Source: Candidatus Scybalocola faecigallinarum (GTDB taxonomy: Bacteria; Bacillota; Clostridia; Lachnospirales; Lachnospiraceae). From it: a stretch of DNA of 64,000 nucleotides. The DNA lies in contig DVIT01000030.1 in assembly GCA_018711005.1 (NCBI GenBank), positions 1 through 64,000 on the forward strand, written 5' to 3'. How positions within the stretch are numbered: the stretch's first letter is position 1; every line of letters begins with the position of its first letter. Shown one piece after another: positions 41,353 to 50,151 of this stretch. Both the position numbers and the translations under genes were made by a program. The notes beneath the pieces were generated by a model. That model was not told where the DNA came from, searched no databases, and was given only the letters and a program-made list of their open reading frames with translations.

Positions 41353-44208
41353 TTAATCGGCACCGTCGTCTGTATGAACGCCGCCATTATAGTTAATGGG
41401 CAAAAGGGCATGTCTGCCGCTGTCCGAAGATTCTGAATCATTCTGCAGGGAATCATATAAAGGCAGGTTAAAATAAGCGGCAATACTGTCCCGGAAGGTA
41501 TCTACGACATTGGTAGAACCATACCCGTTGGATATGCGTACCGTTACAGCAATCTGAGGATCGCTGTAAGGGGCAAAGCCGGTAAACCACGCATGCTCCG
41601 GCTTAAGATCAGATTCCTGGGCAGTACCGGATTTGCCGGCAACCTCCACATCAAGGCTGGTGAAAACATCCTGATAGGAGGAAGTTTTATTGGTAACATA
41701 CCACATACCCTGCTGTACGGCGTTCCATGTGGAATCCTGGATCGTATCCGTCAGATCGTTTAAAACCTCCGGCGTAAAATCTTCAACAAGATTTCCTTCG
41801 TGGTCTGTGATCCGGTCCACCAGAGAAAGATTATATACGGTTCCACGATTGGCCAGAGCCGCTGTATAACGGTTAACCTGGGTGGCTGTATAGTTGTTGG
41901 TACCCTGTCCGATGAAGGAGCGGACGCTGGATTCATCGGAAATATTGGGGGAAGCTTCGCCGATTTCAATGCCTGTGGTCTGGTTAAATCCAAACATCTC
42001 GGCATATTTGGCCAAAAGCTCAAGACCCTGTTCATCATCTTCCGTGCCGTCTGCTGTCAGTGCTGCGTTATAGCCCAGCTCATAGAAAAAGTAGTTGCAG
42101 GACACGCCAATGGCCTGGATGACATTAACTGAGCCGTGGCTGACACTGCTCCAGCACCGTGCGCTGGGAACAACTTTATCAAAAACGGTCCGGTCATAAA
42201 CCTCTGTACTCAGATCGATAAGCCCTTCTTCCAGCCCGGCAATGGCGGAAAGCGGTTTGTAGGTGGATCCGGGAGCACTGGTCTGCTGGGTAGCACGGTT
42301 AAATAAAGGCCGGGATTCATTGCTCAGCAGGGACGCATAGTATTCCGGATCAGAGATCCGGTTGGCATCATAGCTTGGGTAAGAAACTAATGCCTTAACC
42401 TCGCCGCTGTTAGGGTCTGTGACTACAACTGCACCGGAACATGTATCCAGAGCAAGCATATCCGGTGTGATCTCCATATTATAGATCTTATTGTAAATAA
42501 AACTACGGGCAGTAACTGTACTGCTTACCAGGCTGTTATAATCATCATCTTCTTTGGATAAGATCCCCTGATCATAAAGGAGCAGGCAGATTTCTCTTTC
42601 TGTAATGGTTTCTGAAGAAAGCATATATTTATAAACCCGTTTCTGAAATCCGGAATCATCCCGGATCCCGTTTAAAATGGCTGTGACTAAAGCGTCGTAT
42701 ACTTCTGACGTATCCACATATTCTCCGGAAATATTCAGGAGGGATGTATCGATCCAGCCCTGGGCAATGGCATGCTCAAAAAAATCTCCCAGGCCGATCT
42801 CGCCGTTTTCCCACTGGCTGTATACTTCTTCGTCAGCATCATACAGATCACCGTTTAATATGCCGTTGTCCCGGGCCCATGTATAAATATAATTGCAGTA
42901 ACTGTTATATTCATCGGACAATGTACTTTGAGGGGCATACGTATCAGCCCTTAAAATACTTTCAATCTGGGAAATTACGCTTTCAATATACGTATTAAAA
43001 CGTTCACCCACGGACATTTCCAGGTCGGTTGCATCGCTTTCATAAAAATGTTCTGTATCAATAATATTGTTTTCAATAAAGGCATGAAAAACATCAATGT
43101 AAGGTACCAGATGATTTTCATTATTATCTTCGTCTACAGTAGCCACCAGCTTAGATAAAAGGATACCTGCGATCTTTTCTTCCAGAAGATCATAGATCGT
43201 TTTGGTCAGATCTGCATCAATGGTAAGATAAATATCATTTCCCGGGACGGCAGCTGTAACATCCGTTGCATCAAGGACGCTGCCAAGACTGTTCACATAA
43301 AGAGTCTGGGACCCCTTTTCACCGGCCAGTTCGTATTCAAACACACTTTCAATGCCGGTTTTTCCTACAGTATCGCTGGCCGTATATTCCGTGTGTCCGT
43401 CTTCTGCAAAGGCCTCCAGTTCATCATCGGAAATAGTTCCTGTATAGCCGGTAATATGGGCAAAGTATTCGCTGTCATTATATTCCCGCACATACGACTG
43501 GGAAATCGTGACTCCCGGAAGTGAGGTGCTGTTTTCCTTTATTGCGGCAACCAGATCATCCTCTACATCCGATACAACAGTAACGGTGACGTATCGTTGG
43601 TAGCGGGTCATATAAAGCTCATAGCGCAGTGCCAGGATCTTTAACATTTCTGCATCTGTATAATCTCCTGTAACATTAAAAAGATTTTCACCGCGCATGT
43701 AATCGTAAAGCTCCTGGGCTGTCATTTCTTCCTGGCGTGTACTCAGGCTGTCTGTATAGTTGACGCCGAAAATATCCTTTTTGAAATTCCGGATAGTAGA
43801 ATCCGACCCGGTGAACTGGATCGTGCCGTCTTCTCCAATTTCCATGGGGATGGAGTAAATCGTTTCTTCGCCATGGTCTTCCACAATCCGGATCAGATTT
43901 TCAATCATAGTGTTGCGGGTTTCATTATCGGATGGCAGCGTGCTGTTTTCAATAATGACGGAATAAATCATCCGGTCATAGGCAAGTACGGTGCCGTTGC
44001 AGTCGTAAATCGTTCCTCTGGGGGCTGCGATTTCTGTTTCTTTTTGTATTCTGTAAGTAAACTGTTCCAGATAGTCCTCGCCTTCCACCACCTGAAGAAC
44101 AAACAGTCGGTAGAAAAGGATTGCGAACAGTACCGTAAAAAAGGCACCGGCGATAAATAATCTTGAGCGGACTACTGAAACGATTCCTCGTAAGAGTGCT
44201 TTAAGCAA
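41353..44208 (-). CDS. mrdA: Class B penicillin-binding protein (PBP2/MrdA type) with large insertion
   Basis: A transpeptidase of about 951 residues, far longer than typical PBP2 (about 650). A short cytoplasmic tail and one membrane helix are followed by the pedestal domain (ETEIAAPRGTIYDCNG), an acidic helical insertion at about residues 325-590, and the transpeptidase domain: STYK near residue 650, SCN and KSGTAQ near 860. It cross-links peptidoglycan with RodA in elongation. The start is uncertain: TTG at 44208 is chosen because AAGGAAGTGAGG lies six bases upstream; a GTG at 44220 has that ribosome binding site directly against it. It overlaps mreD slightly. Confidence 0.92.
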   Translation of the reverse strand: MLKALLRGIVSVVRSRLFIAGAFFTVLFAILFYRLFVLQVVEGEDYLEQFTYRIQKETEIAAPRGTIYDCNGTVLAYDRMIYSVIIENSTLPSDNETRNTMIENLIRIVEDHGEETIYSIPMEIGEDGTIQFTGSDSTIRNFKKDIFGVNYTDSLSTRQEEMTAQELYDYMRGENLFNVTGDYTDAEMLKILALRYELYMTRYQRYVTVTVVSDVEDDLVAAIKENSTSLPGVTISQSYVREYNDSEYFAHITGYTGTISDDELEAFAEDGHTEYTASDTVGKTGIESVFEYELAGEKGSQTLYVNSLGSVLDATDVTAAVPGNDIYLTIDADLTKTIYDLLEEKIAGILLSKLVATVDEDNNENHLVPYIDVFHAFIENNIIDTEHFYESDATDLEMSVGERFNTYIESVISQIESILRADTYAPQSTLSDEYNSYCNYIYTWARDNGILNGDLYDADEEVYSQWENGEIGLGDFFEHAIAQGWIDTSLLNISGEYVDTSEVYDALVTAILNGIRDDSGFQKRVYKYMLSSETITEREICLLLYDQGILSKEDDDYNSLVSSTVTARSFIYNKIYNMEITPDMLALDTCSGAVVVTDPNSGEVKALVSYPSYDANRISDPEYYASLLSNESRPLFNRATQQTSAPGSTYKPLSAIAGLEEGLIDLSTEVYDRTVFDKVVPSARCWSSVSHGSVNVIQAIGVSCNYFFYELGYNAALTADGTEDDEQGLELLAKYAEMFGFNQTTGIEIGEASPNISDESSVRSFIGQGTNNYTATQVNRYTAALANRGTVYNLSLVDRITDHEGNLVEDFTPEVLNDLTDTIQDSTWNAVQQGMWYVTNKTSSYQDVFTSLDVEVAGKSGTAQESDLKPEHAWFTGFAPYSDPQIAVTVRISNGYGSTNVVDTFRDSIAAYFNLPLYDSLQNDSESSDSGRHALLPINYNGGVHTDDGAD

Positions 44209-44713
44209 TGAAATCCTCACTTCCTTTTTTATCCAGCTTCTTGCATATAAACAATATTACCCGGTATATTACTATAGATACGATCACCGTATAGACCAGC
44301 TCGGGAAGGATGATCCGTTTCAGGTAAAAAACGAAATTAAACCGTCCTCTCACTAAAAAGCTGACCAGATACATAAATATGCCGTAAAGCAGGTCTGCGC
44401 TTCCAATAAGGATCAGAGGCAAAGTAATATCTTCCTCATAATAAATCTGATTAAAATATCCAAGCACAAATCCGATGATCATATAGCATAATGCATAGGC
44501 TCCAAGATAATTTCCGGTGGAAATGTCCATAAGAAGCCCGCAGAAAAATCCCACCACGCAGCCTTCGCTCCGCCCGCGGATCAGGCCGATGCTGGCTGTG
44601 AGTATGATCAGAAGGTTGGGGACGATGTCTGCCAGTGCAAAAAATTTGAATATGGTACTTTGCAGTAAAAACGCCGCCAGGATCACGACAATGTAAATAA
44701 GAGTACGTTTCAA
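44201..44713 (-). CDS. mreD: Rod shape-determining protein MreD
   Basis: A 170-residue MreD, a membrane protein with about five helices that links MreC and the RodA/PBP2 machinery. Family segments: FFALADIVPNLLIIL, GFFCGLLMDISTG and LGAYALCYMIIGF. It starts with TTG at 44713, after AAAGGA with ten-base spacing; no ATG is available nearby. It lies between mreC and the PBP2 gene, overlapping the latter's start. Confidence 0.92.
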   Translation of the reverse strand: MKRTLIYIVVILAAFLLQSTIFKFFALADIVPNLLIILTASIGLIRGRSEGCVVGFFCGLLMDISTGNYLGAYALCYMIIGFVLGYFNQIYYEEDITLPLILIGSADLLYGIFMYLVSFLVRGRFNFVFYLKRIILPELVYTVIVSIVIYRVILFICKKLDKKGSEDFIA

Positions 44714-44728
44714 CTGTCTACAATCCTT

Positions 44729-45679
44729 TCATCTGGATTCTCCGGTTTCTCCGGAGGATGTCTGTGCAGTTTGGGAGCTGCTGTCAGTTTCGGTTTCAGT
44801 TTCACTGGTATTATTAAGAGCTTCGTCCTCTACCAGGTCCGCTTTCAGCTGGGTGATCACAAGAACATTCCTGAGGTGTTCAAAATCAACCACAGGGGTT
44901 ACGCGGGCGCTTTTGGTCAGCGTGGAAGAATCCTCAGTAATGTCTGTAATATAGCCGATAGTCAGTCCGGGAAGAAATTTATCACTGAGATATGAGGTAA
45001 TGATCTCGTTGCCTTCCGCCATCTGCGCGTCATCCCGGATAAGCTCTACGGTTAAAAGGCCTGTATCTTTTTCTTCCAGGCTTCCATTGACAATACAATG
45101 GTCTTCGGAAATGGCATCCATAGCACTGACGCTGCTGGAATCATCCGTAATGGACCGGACAATGGAATGGTTGACGCCGGTTTCAATAACAATGCCTACA
45201 AGACCATTGTCTGCAATAACATTCATGTCCACCTGGATCCCGTCATTTGTCCCCTTGTCGATGGTAAATGTATCGTACCAGTTGCTGGCATCGCTGCTGA
45301 TGATCCTGGCGCCGACCATACTGTAATTGGGATAGCTTTCTTTTAGCTGGAGCAGTTCACGAAGGTCATCCAGCTCGCTTAAATTGTTTTCCATGGAGGA
45401 GATCTGTGATTTTAAAGTATCAACCTCCAGCTGAAGGGCTTCATTTTCCTCCTGAAGTTCACTGACCGTGCGGGAATCTTCCACCAGGGAGGACACCCAT
45501 GTACCGATACTGTTTAATCCTGTCTGCATGGGCGCGATCAATGTTCCTAATGTGCTTTGGACAATATTATTGGAAGCGCCCCATGTAAAGCTTACGCTGA
45601 TCAGCACGCAGCATACTGCCAGCAGTGCCAGAAACAGGTATTTGGGGTTAACGCCTCCATTTTTTTTGTGCTGCTTCAT
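44729..45679 (-). CDS. mreC: Rod shape-determining protein MreC
   Basis: A 316-residue MreC with a basic cytoplasmic N-terminus, one membrane helix (about 13-31), a coiled coil (about 67-110, EENEALQLEVDTLKSQIS) and two beta-barrel domains (VGARIISSDASNWYDTF, GLVGIV, LLTVELIRDD). The C-terminal tail is low-complexity, rich in Thr, Ser and Glu. MreC scaffolds PBP2 and RodA. It is preceded by an unusual tandem repeat that separates it from mreB, so its expression relative to mreB may be specially set. Confidence 0.94.
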   Translation of the reverse strand: MKQHKKNGGVNPKYLFLALLAVCCVLISVSFTWGASNNIVQSTLGTLIAPMQTGLNSIGTWVSSLVEDSRTVSELQEENEALQLEVDTLKSQISSMENNLSELDDLRELLQLKESYPNYSMVGARIISSDASNWYDTFTIDKGTNDGIQVDMNVIADNGLVGIVIETGVNHSIVRSITDDSSSVSAMDAISEDHCIVNGSLEEKDTGLLTVELIRDDAQMAEGNEIITSYLSDKFLPGLTIGYITDITEDSSTLTKSARVTPVVDFEHLRNVLVITQLKADLVEDEALNNTSETETETDSSSQTAQTSSGETGESR

Positions 45680-45690
45680 ATTTCCTCCTT

Positions 45691-45795
45691 TTTGGCCATG
45701 CCTTTAAGGCCATACAGGTACCCCCGGAGGGGGCTTCCTCCTTTTGGCCATGTTTTTAAGGCCATACAGGTATCCCCGGAGGGGGCTTCCTCCTT
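45691..45795 (-). repeat. Two tandem copies of a 52-53 bp SD-hairpin repeat between mreB and mreC
   Basis: Units at 45691-45743 and 45744-45795. On the minus strand each reads AAGGAGGAAGCCCCCTCCGG, then GGATACCTGTATGGCCTTAA (with small differences), then a GGCC-containing end. Each unit thus holds a Shine-Dalgarno sequence, a CCCC/GGGG hairpin and a TGGCC/GGCCA hairpin. The true ribosome binding site of mreC (AAGGAGG) is the start of a third, truncated copy. The upstream unit begins at the mreB stop codon. The same element occurs at 52243-52335. Confidence 0.9.
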
Positions 45796-46816
45796 AGTAG
45801 AATGCAGATTCCCGCACTGAGAAAGCAAGATTGGAAAGTTCATAACTGTTCATAATAACATCCAGGCCTTTGACAACGCTTTCCTGAGGATGAGACGACA
45901 TATTGACTTTCATACGGGTACGGGAAGCGATGAGCCTGTCCAGTCCCGGGATCATACTGGTGCCGCCGGTAACATAAATGCCATGGTCAAAAATGTCATT
46001 ATTAAGCTCCGGAGGCGTCCGCTCTAAAAGCCCGCGTATCGCATCCAGCACAGGCTCAAGTACAGTTGTGATACAGTTATAAACAAGTGCGGACGGCACT
46101 AAAACATTAACAGGAAGGCCAGTGATCAGGTCCCTGCCAAAAACCTTTGCCGGTTCTGCCATTTCAGGGATTGCAAAACCAAGGGATAATTTTAAAAATT
46201 CAGCGGTCTTGCTCCCGATGATCACATTATGTCTGAGCTTGACTTCACTGCAAATAGCATCATTAATGGTATTGCCGCCGGTTTTGATCAGACGGCTCAG
46301 CACAATGCCTCCCAGAGCGATAATAGAAATTTCTGTAGTATCTGCGCCCAGATCTACGATCATAATGCCGCCGGCCCGTGTAACGTCAAGTCCCTCTCCC
46401 AAAGCTGCTGCCACCGGTTTTTCCACAAGACTTGCATTATGAGTTTTAAAAGATGAGTAGCCGATGAGACTGAAGAAGGCGCGTTTTTCAACTTCTGTAA
46501 TGGCAGAAGGCACGGCCAGATAAAATTCATTGTGACGCATCATGCTGTTGCTGCAGTTAAGCTTTTTCAGCAGATAGTCAAACAGCTTCCCCATAGGCTC
46601 CACATCTGCGATCACGCCGTTTTGAACCGGACGTTTGATCACAATACTATCTGAAACTTTCTCAAAAATTTCATAGGCCGCATCACCTGCGGCCACCATA
46701 TCCTTTTTCTTACGTATAGCGATCATATTATTTTCAACAAGAATATTTTTACGGGTATTATCATATATTTTTACGTAATTTGTACCTAAGTCCAAACCAT
46801 ATTTTCGTCCTGCCAT
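45794..46816 (-). CDS. mreB: Rod shape-determining protein MreB (actin-like)
   Basis: A 340-residue bacterial actin. Actin-fold motifs: DLGTNYVKIYD (phosphate 1), VDLGADTTEISIIALGG (phosphate 2) and VTGGTSMIPGLDRLI (adenosine motif). It guides the elongasome along the circumference. The length fits MreB/Mbl. Its stop codon overlaps the first tandem repeat unit. GAAAGGAATG precedes the start. Confidence 0.95.
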   Translation of the reverse strand: MAGRKYGLDLGTNYVKIYDNTRKNILVENNMIAIRKKKDMVAAGDAAYEIFEKVSDSIVIKRPVQNGVIADVEPMGKLFDYLLKKLNCSNSMMRHNEFYLAVPSAITEVEKRAFFSLIGYSSFKTHNASLVEKPVAAALGEGLDVTRAGGIMIVDLGADTTEISIIALGGIVLSRLIKTGGNTINDAICSEVKLRHNVIIGSKTAEFLKLSLGFAIPEMAEPAKVFGRDLITGLPVNVLVPSALVYNCITTVLEPVLDAIRGLLERTPPELNNDIFDHGIYVTGGTSMIPGLDRLIASRTRMKVNMSSHPQESVVKGLDVIMNSYELSNLAFSVRESAFY

Positions 46817-46883
46817 AAAACATTCCTTTCATTATGAGCATAATTTTTTAGCCCATCCGGGTTATCCTTGCGGAGTTCTCCTT

Positions 46884-47576
46884 CTATTCCTGGATAAACC
46901 CGCACTGAAACAGGCTTTTATAGGTTTTGTCCCCAATGATGATATGGTCCAAAAGTCGGATTCCCAGCATCCTGCCAAGACCTGCAATGGCCTGTGTGAC
47001 CTCAATATCCTCCCTGCTGGGCGTGGGATCGCCGCTGGGATGATTATGCAGCAGGATGATATTCACAGCATTATGGCGCAGCGCCTCCAGGAATATTTCT
47101 CTTGGAGAAATCAGCGCAGCATTAACACTGCCTTTGGATATAACCATATCACCGATCTTTTTGTTTTTTGTGTTCAGCATGAGCAAGATCAGATGCTCCT
47201 GCCGGTAATGACGCATGTCCTCCATATAATAGCCGGCAATCACATCAGGATTTGTACAGTCCGGTCCCATGGAAGTACAGGAACGTTGGATTCTTTTGGA
47301 TAATTCAAGGACACATTGGATCTGAATGGCTTTGACCCGGCCGATCCCGGGAATCCTCATCAGCTGTGTCATGGTCAGGTTATTCAGACCGCTAAGACTG
47401 TCCCGTTTACCGGCCATATTTAAAATTTCCATGGCCAGTTCTACGCTGCGTTTCGTCTTTGTTCCTGTGCGTATAATTACTGCCAGAAGTTCAGCGTCTG
47501 ACAAAGCCTGTGCCCCGTATTTTTCACACTTTTCATAGGGCCGTTCATTTTCAGGCAGCTCTTTTGTTTTTAGCAT
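46884..47576 (-). CDS. radC: RadC family JAB-domain protein
   Basis: A 230-residue RadC. A helix-hairpin-helix region (MTQLMRIPGIGRVKAIQI) precedes the MPN/JAB domain, whose metal motif HxH-x10-D is intact (HNHPSGDPTPSREDI), with a Glu earlier in FLEALRHN. Despite its name, a role in DNA repair is not established. ATG 47576 follows GGGGG nine bases upstream; the frame is open 32 codons further without a ribosome binding site. radC before mreB is a widespread order. Confidence 0.94.
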   Translation of the reverse strand: MLKTKELPENERPYEKCEKYGAQALSDAELLAVIIRTGTKTKRSVELAMEILNMAGKRDSLSGLNNLTMTQLMRIPGIGRVKAIQIQCVLELSKRIQRSCTSMGPDCTNPDVIAGYYMEDMRHYRQEHLILLMLNTKNKKIGDMVISKGSVNAALISPREIFLEALRHNAVNIILLHNHPSGDPTPSREDIEVTQAIAGLGRMLGIRLLDHIIIGDKTYKSLFQCGFIQE

Positions 47577-47744
47577 AAATAAAATCCCCCTTTGGGCTCT
47601 CTCCAGGACCGGTAAAGGGATGAGGCTGGCTTTCATAGTAAGTTTATCATAAAACCTGAAAAATGTATACACTAAGCGCCTATTAAAAAATTATATAATT
47701 CTTTATAAAATTGTATAAAGTGAGCTTTCTTTTTTGGAAAAATG

Positions 47745-47776
47745 TCAAAAAGACGGGGCCAAAGGACCCGGCCCCG
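47745..47776 (-). terminator. Terminator after the methionine gamma-lyase-like gene
   Basis: On the minus strand GGGGCC pairs with GGCCCC, followed by GTCTTTTTGACATTTTT. It lies five bases after the stop and separates the gene from radC. Confidence 0.8.
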
Positions 47777-47780
47777 GGGA

Positions 47781-49067
47781 TCAGATCCGCACAAGACCGG
47801 CGTCCACAAGCTTTTGCAGGGACATCATAATGCCGAATTTTGCATGATGCCATGTAAGTCCGCCCTGGAAATAAACGCTGTAAGGTGGTTTAATGGGGGC
47901 GTCTGCGCTCAGTTCAATGGAAGAACCGGAAATAAATGCGCCGGCTGCCATGATCACATCGCAGTCATATCCCGGCATTGCCCAGGGTTCCGGAGTGACA
48001 TGGCTGTCTACAGGTGCAGCAGCCTGGATGCCTTTGCAAAATTCAATTACATGTTCCGGATGGTTAAAGACAACTGCCTGGATAATATCATGGCGGCTTT
48101 CTGTGGCATTGGGAACACATTCAAAACCAAGCTTTTCATAAATATTGGCAGCAAAAACCGCCCCCTTCAGCGCTCCGTTGACAACCTGAGGCGCCAAAAA
48201 CAGCCCCTGGAAAAAGGAACGATTAACGCCAAGGCTTGCGCCGACTTCCTTTCCAAGGCCGGGCGCCGTAAGACGGAACGCGGCATTTTCCACGTATTCT
48301 TTTTTACCGGCAATGTAACCGCCAATGGGGGCCAGTCCGCCGCCGGGATTTTTTATAAGGGAGCCTACGCACAGATCTGCGCCCACATCTGACGGCTCAC
48401 AGGTTTCTACAAATTCGCCGTAGCAGTTATCAACCATACAGATTACATCGGGACGGATATCTTTAATAAAGGAAATCAGCTGGCCAATGCGCTCCACGGA
48501 TAAGGTCCGACGGGGCTGATAGCCTTTGGAGCGCTGGATAGTTACCAGTTTTGTTTTAGAATTTAACGCTTTACGGATGCCTTCAAAGTCAAAATCACCG
48601 TTGGGAAGCAGATCTACCTGACGGTAAGTGATCCCATATTCTGCCAGAGATCCTCTTTCAGGACGGATGCCGATGATCCCTTCCAGCGTATCATAGGGCT
48701 TGCCTACCGGAGAAAGGAGCTCATCCCCCGGGCGGAGATTTCCGGCCAATGCAATGGTCAGCGCATGGGTCCCGCATGTAATATGAGGGCGTACCAGGGC
48801 ATCCTCTGTGTGGAATACACTGGCATAAACCTCCTCAAGGGTATCCCGTCCGCTGTCATTATAGCCATAGCCGCTGCTGTCGGCAAAGTGATAATCGCTG
48901 ACCTTATGTTCCTGCATGGCGCGGATGACCTTAAGCTGGTTATACTCAGCCGTCTGGTCAAAGGCCTGAAAACGGGGGGCCAGATCCTTTTCCATGGCCT
49001 GGCAAAAATCATAAACATTTTTGGAGATCCCTAAGGTCTGATAATACTGCTCTAACGTTTCACTCAT
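47781..49067 (-). CDS. Methionine gamma-lyase family PLP enzyme (YnbB-like)
   Basis: A 428-residue PLP-dependent enzyme of the YnbB / 'aluminium resistance' family within the Cys/Met metabolism group. Segments: RPHITCGTHALTIALAGNL (substrate loop), VTIQRSKGYQPRRTL, CMVDNCYGEFVE (the PLP-binding Asp) and GSLIKNPGGG (the likely Schiff-base Lys). Substrate unproven; a C-S lyase activity is inferred from the family. Its start overlaps the stop of miaA (ATGA), a common pairing with miaA in Firmicutes (near hfq/glnR). Confidence 0.88.
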   Translation of the reverse strand: MSETLEQYYQTLGISKNVYDFCQAMEKDLAPRFQAFDQTAEYNQLKVIRAMQEHKVSDYHFADSSGYGYNDSGRDTLEEVYASVFHTEDALVRPHITCGTHALTIALAGNLRPGDELLSPVGKPYDTLEGIIGIRPERGSLAEYGITYRQVDLLPNGDFDFEGIRKALNSKTKLVTIQRSKGYQPRRTLSVERIGQLISFIKDIRPDVICMVDNCYGEFVETCEPSDVGADLCVGSLIKNPGGGLAPIGGYIAGKKEYVENAAFRLTAPGLGKEVGASLGVNRSFFQGLFLAPQVVNGALKGAVFAANIYEKLGFECVPNATESRHDIIQAVVFNHPEHVIEFCKGIQAAAPVDSHVTPEPWAMPGYDCDVIMAAGAFISGSSIELSADAPIKPPYSVYFQGGLTWHHAKFGIMMSLQKLVDAGLVRI

Positions 49068-50011
49068 GATATAATTCCTCTTTCTGTCAGTAAATCTATA
49101 ATATATTCAAGAATTGCTTCTTCATTTTCGTATTCACTTTTATCGATCCACACCACATCCCGTTCGCGGCGGAACCATGTCAGCTGTCGTTTGGCAAAGT
49201 GGCGTGTGTCTCTTTTCAATATATATACAGCCTCGTCCAACGTACATTCTCCGGAGAAATAAGGCACAAATTCTTTATAGCCAAGGCCCTGCATGGATAC
49301 AAGATTTGGGCTGTAGCCTTCCTCCAGGAGCCCTTTCACCTCGTCTGCCAGCCCTTCCTTAAGCATTTGATCCACCCGGGTGTTGATCCGCTCATACAGG
49401 ATCTCCCTGGGCCAGGTCAGCACAAGGTAAGCACTGTTATATGGACTGGTTTTTTGTCGTTCTGAGGCATTATGGTCTGAAATTTTTTGCCCTGTCTTTT
49501 CATAAAACTCCAAAGCGCGGATCACACGCTTGACATTATTGGGATGGATCTGAGACGCAGACTCGGGATCCACCTGGGCCAGACGGTCATGCAGCTGCCG
49601 GGCGTGTCCCTGGCGGGCAATGTCCTCCAGCTTGCGGCGAAAGGCCGGATCACTGTCATTTTCCGTAAAATCTATATCATTTAAAAGGGCCTGGATATAA
49701 AATCCCGTTCCACCCACAACAATGGGGATCTTTCCCCGGGAAATAATATCTTCCATAGCCGCTTTGGCCATTTGCTGAAAAACGACCACATTAAATTCCT
49801 CATCCGGCATCAGTACATCCACCAGATAATGAGGAATACCTTCCATCTGGTGAGGAAGGATCTTGGCAGTCCCAATATTCATTTTTTTGTACACCTGCAT
49901 AGAATCCGCGGAAATGATCTCTCCGCCGATACGTTTCGCCAGAGCTAAAGACAGCTGAGTCTTACCGGCTGCTGTCGGGCCGGTTAAAATGACAAGGGGC
50001 CATTGGTTCAT
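49064..50011 (-). CDS. miaA: tRNA dimethylallyltransferase
   Basis: A 315-residue MiaA, which adds a dimethylallyl group to A37 of tRNAs reading U-starting codons. Walker A GPTAAGKT lies at residues 10-17, followed by DSMQVYKKMNIGTAK, VVGGTGFYIQALL, and the C-terminal RRERDVVW. ATG 50011 follows AGGAG eight bases upstream; the frame continues 14 codons further without support. miaB, encoding the next enzyme on the same base (ms2i6A37), is at 57297-58754 on the same strand. Confidence 0.96.
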   Translation of the reverse strand: MNQWPLVILTGPTAAGKTQLSLALAKRIGGEIISADSMQVYKKMNIGTAKILPHQMEGIPHYLVDVLMPDEEFNVVVFQQMAKAAMEDIISRGKIPIVVGGTGFYIQALLNDIDFTENDSDPAFRRKLEDIARQGHARQLHDRLAQVDPESASQIHPNNVKRVIRALEFYEKTGQKISDHNASERQKTSPYNSAYLVLTWPREILYERINTRVDQMLKEGLADEVKGLLEEGYSPNLVSMQGLGYKEFVPYFSGECTLDEAVYILKRDTRHFAKRQLTWFRRERDVVWIDKSEYENEEAILEYIIDLLTERGIIS

Positions 50012-50041
50012 AGTATCCGCTCCTGATCTATACTTTAAATT

Positions 50042-50071
50042 TTCCCGGGCCAAATACCTCTGGCCCGGGAA
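50042..50071 (-). terminator. Strong hairpin between mutL and miaA
   Basis: An 11-bp perfect stem, TTCCCGGGCCA / TGGCCCGGGAA, with an eight-base loop. On the minus strand it is followed by AATTTAAAG, a weak T tract, so it could be a partial terminator after mutL. Confidence 0.55.
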
Positions 50072-50107
50072 GGCATTGTGTCGCTTGTTTCATTCTATAA
50101 TGCTGCG

Positions 50108-50130
50108 CTATGATGCCACAGATTTCTCCG
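50108..50130 (-). repeat. Short dispersed repeat, copy 1 (between mutL and miaA)
   Basis: Plus-strand sequence begins CTATGATGCC and ends GATTTCTCCG. It matches 21 of 23 bases with the stretch at 58803-58825 upstream of miaB. Both copies lie in spacers of minus-strand genes. Confidence 0.55.
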
Positions 50131-50151
50131 CACTTTGTGCGCTGGAAATTC

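Noticed and set aside
45691-45795. CRISPR-like array
   Set aside because: The units abut directly without unique spacers and number only two; no cas genes are present.
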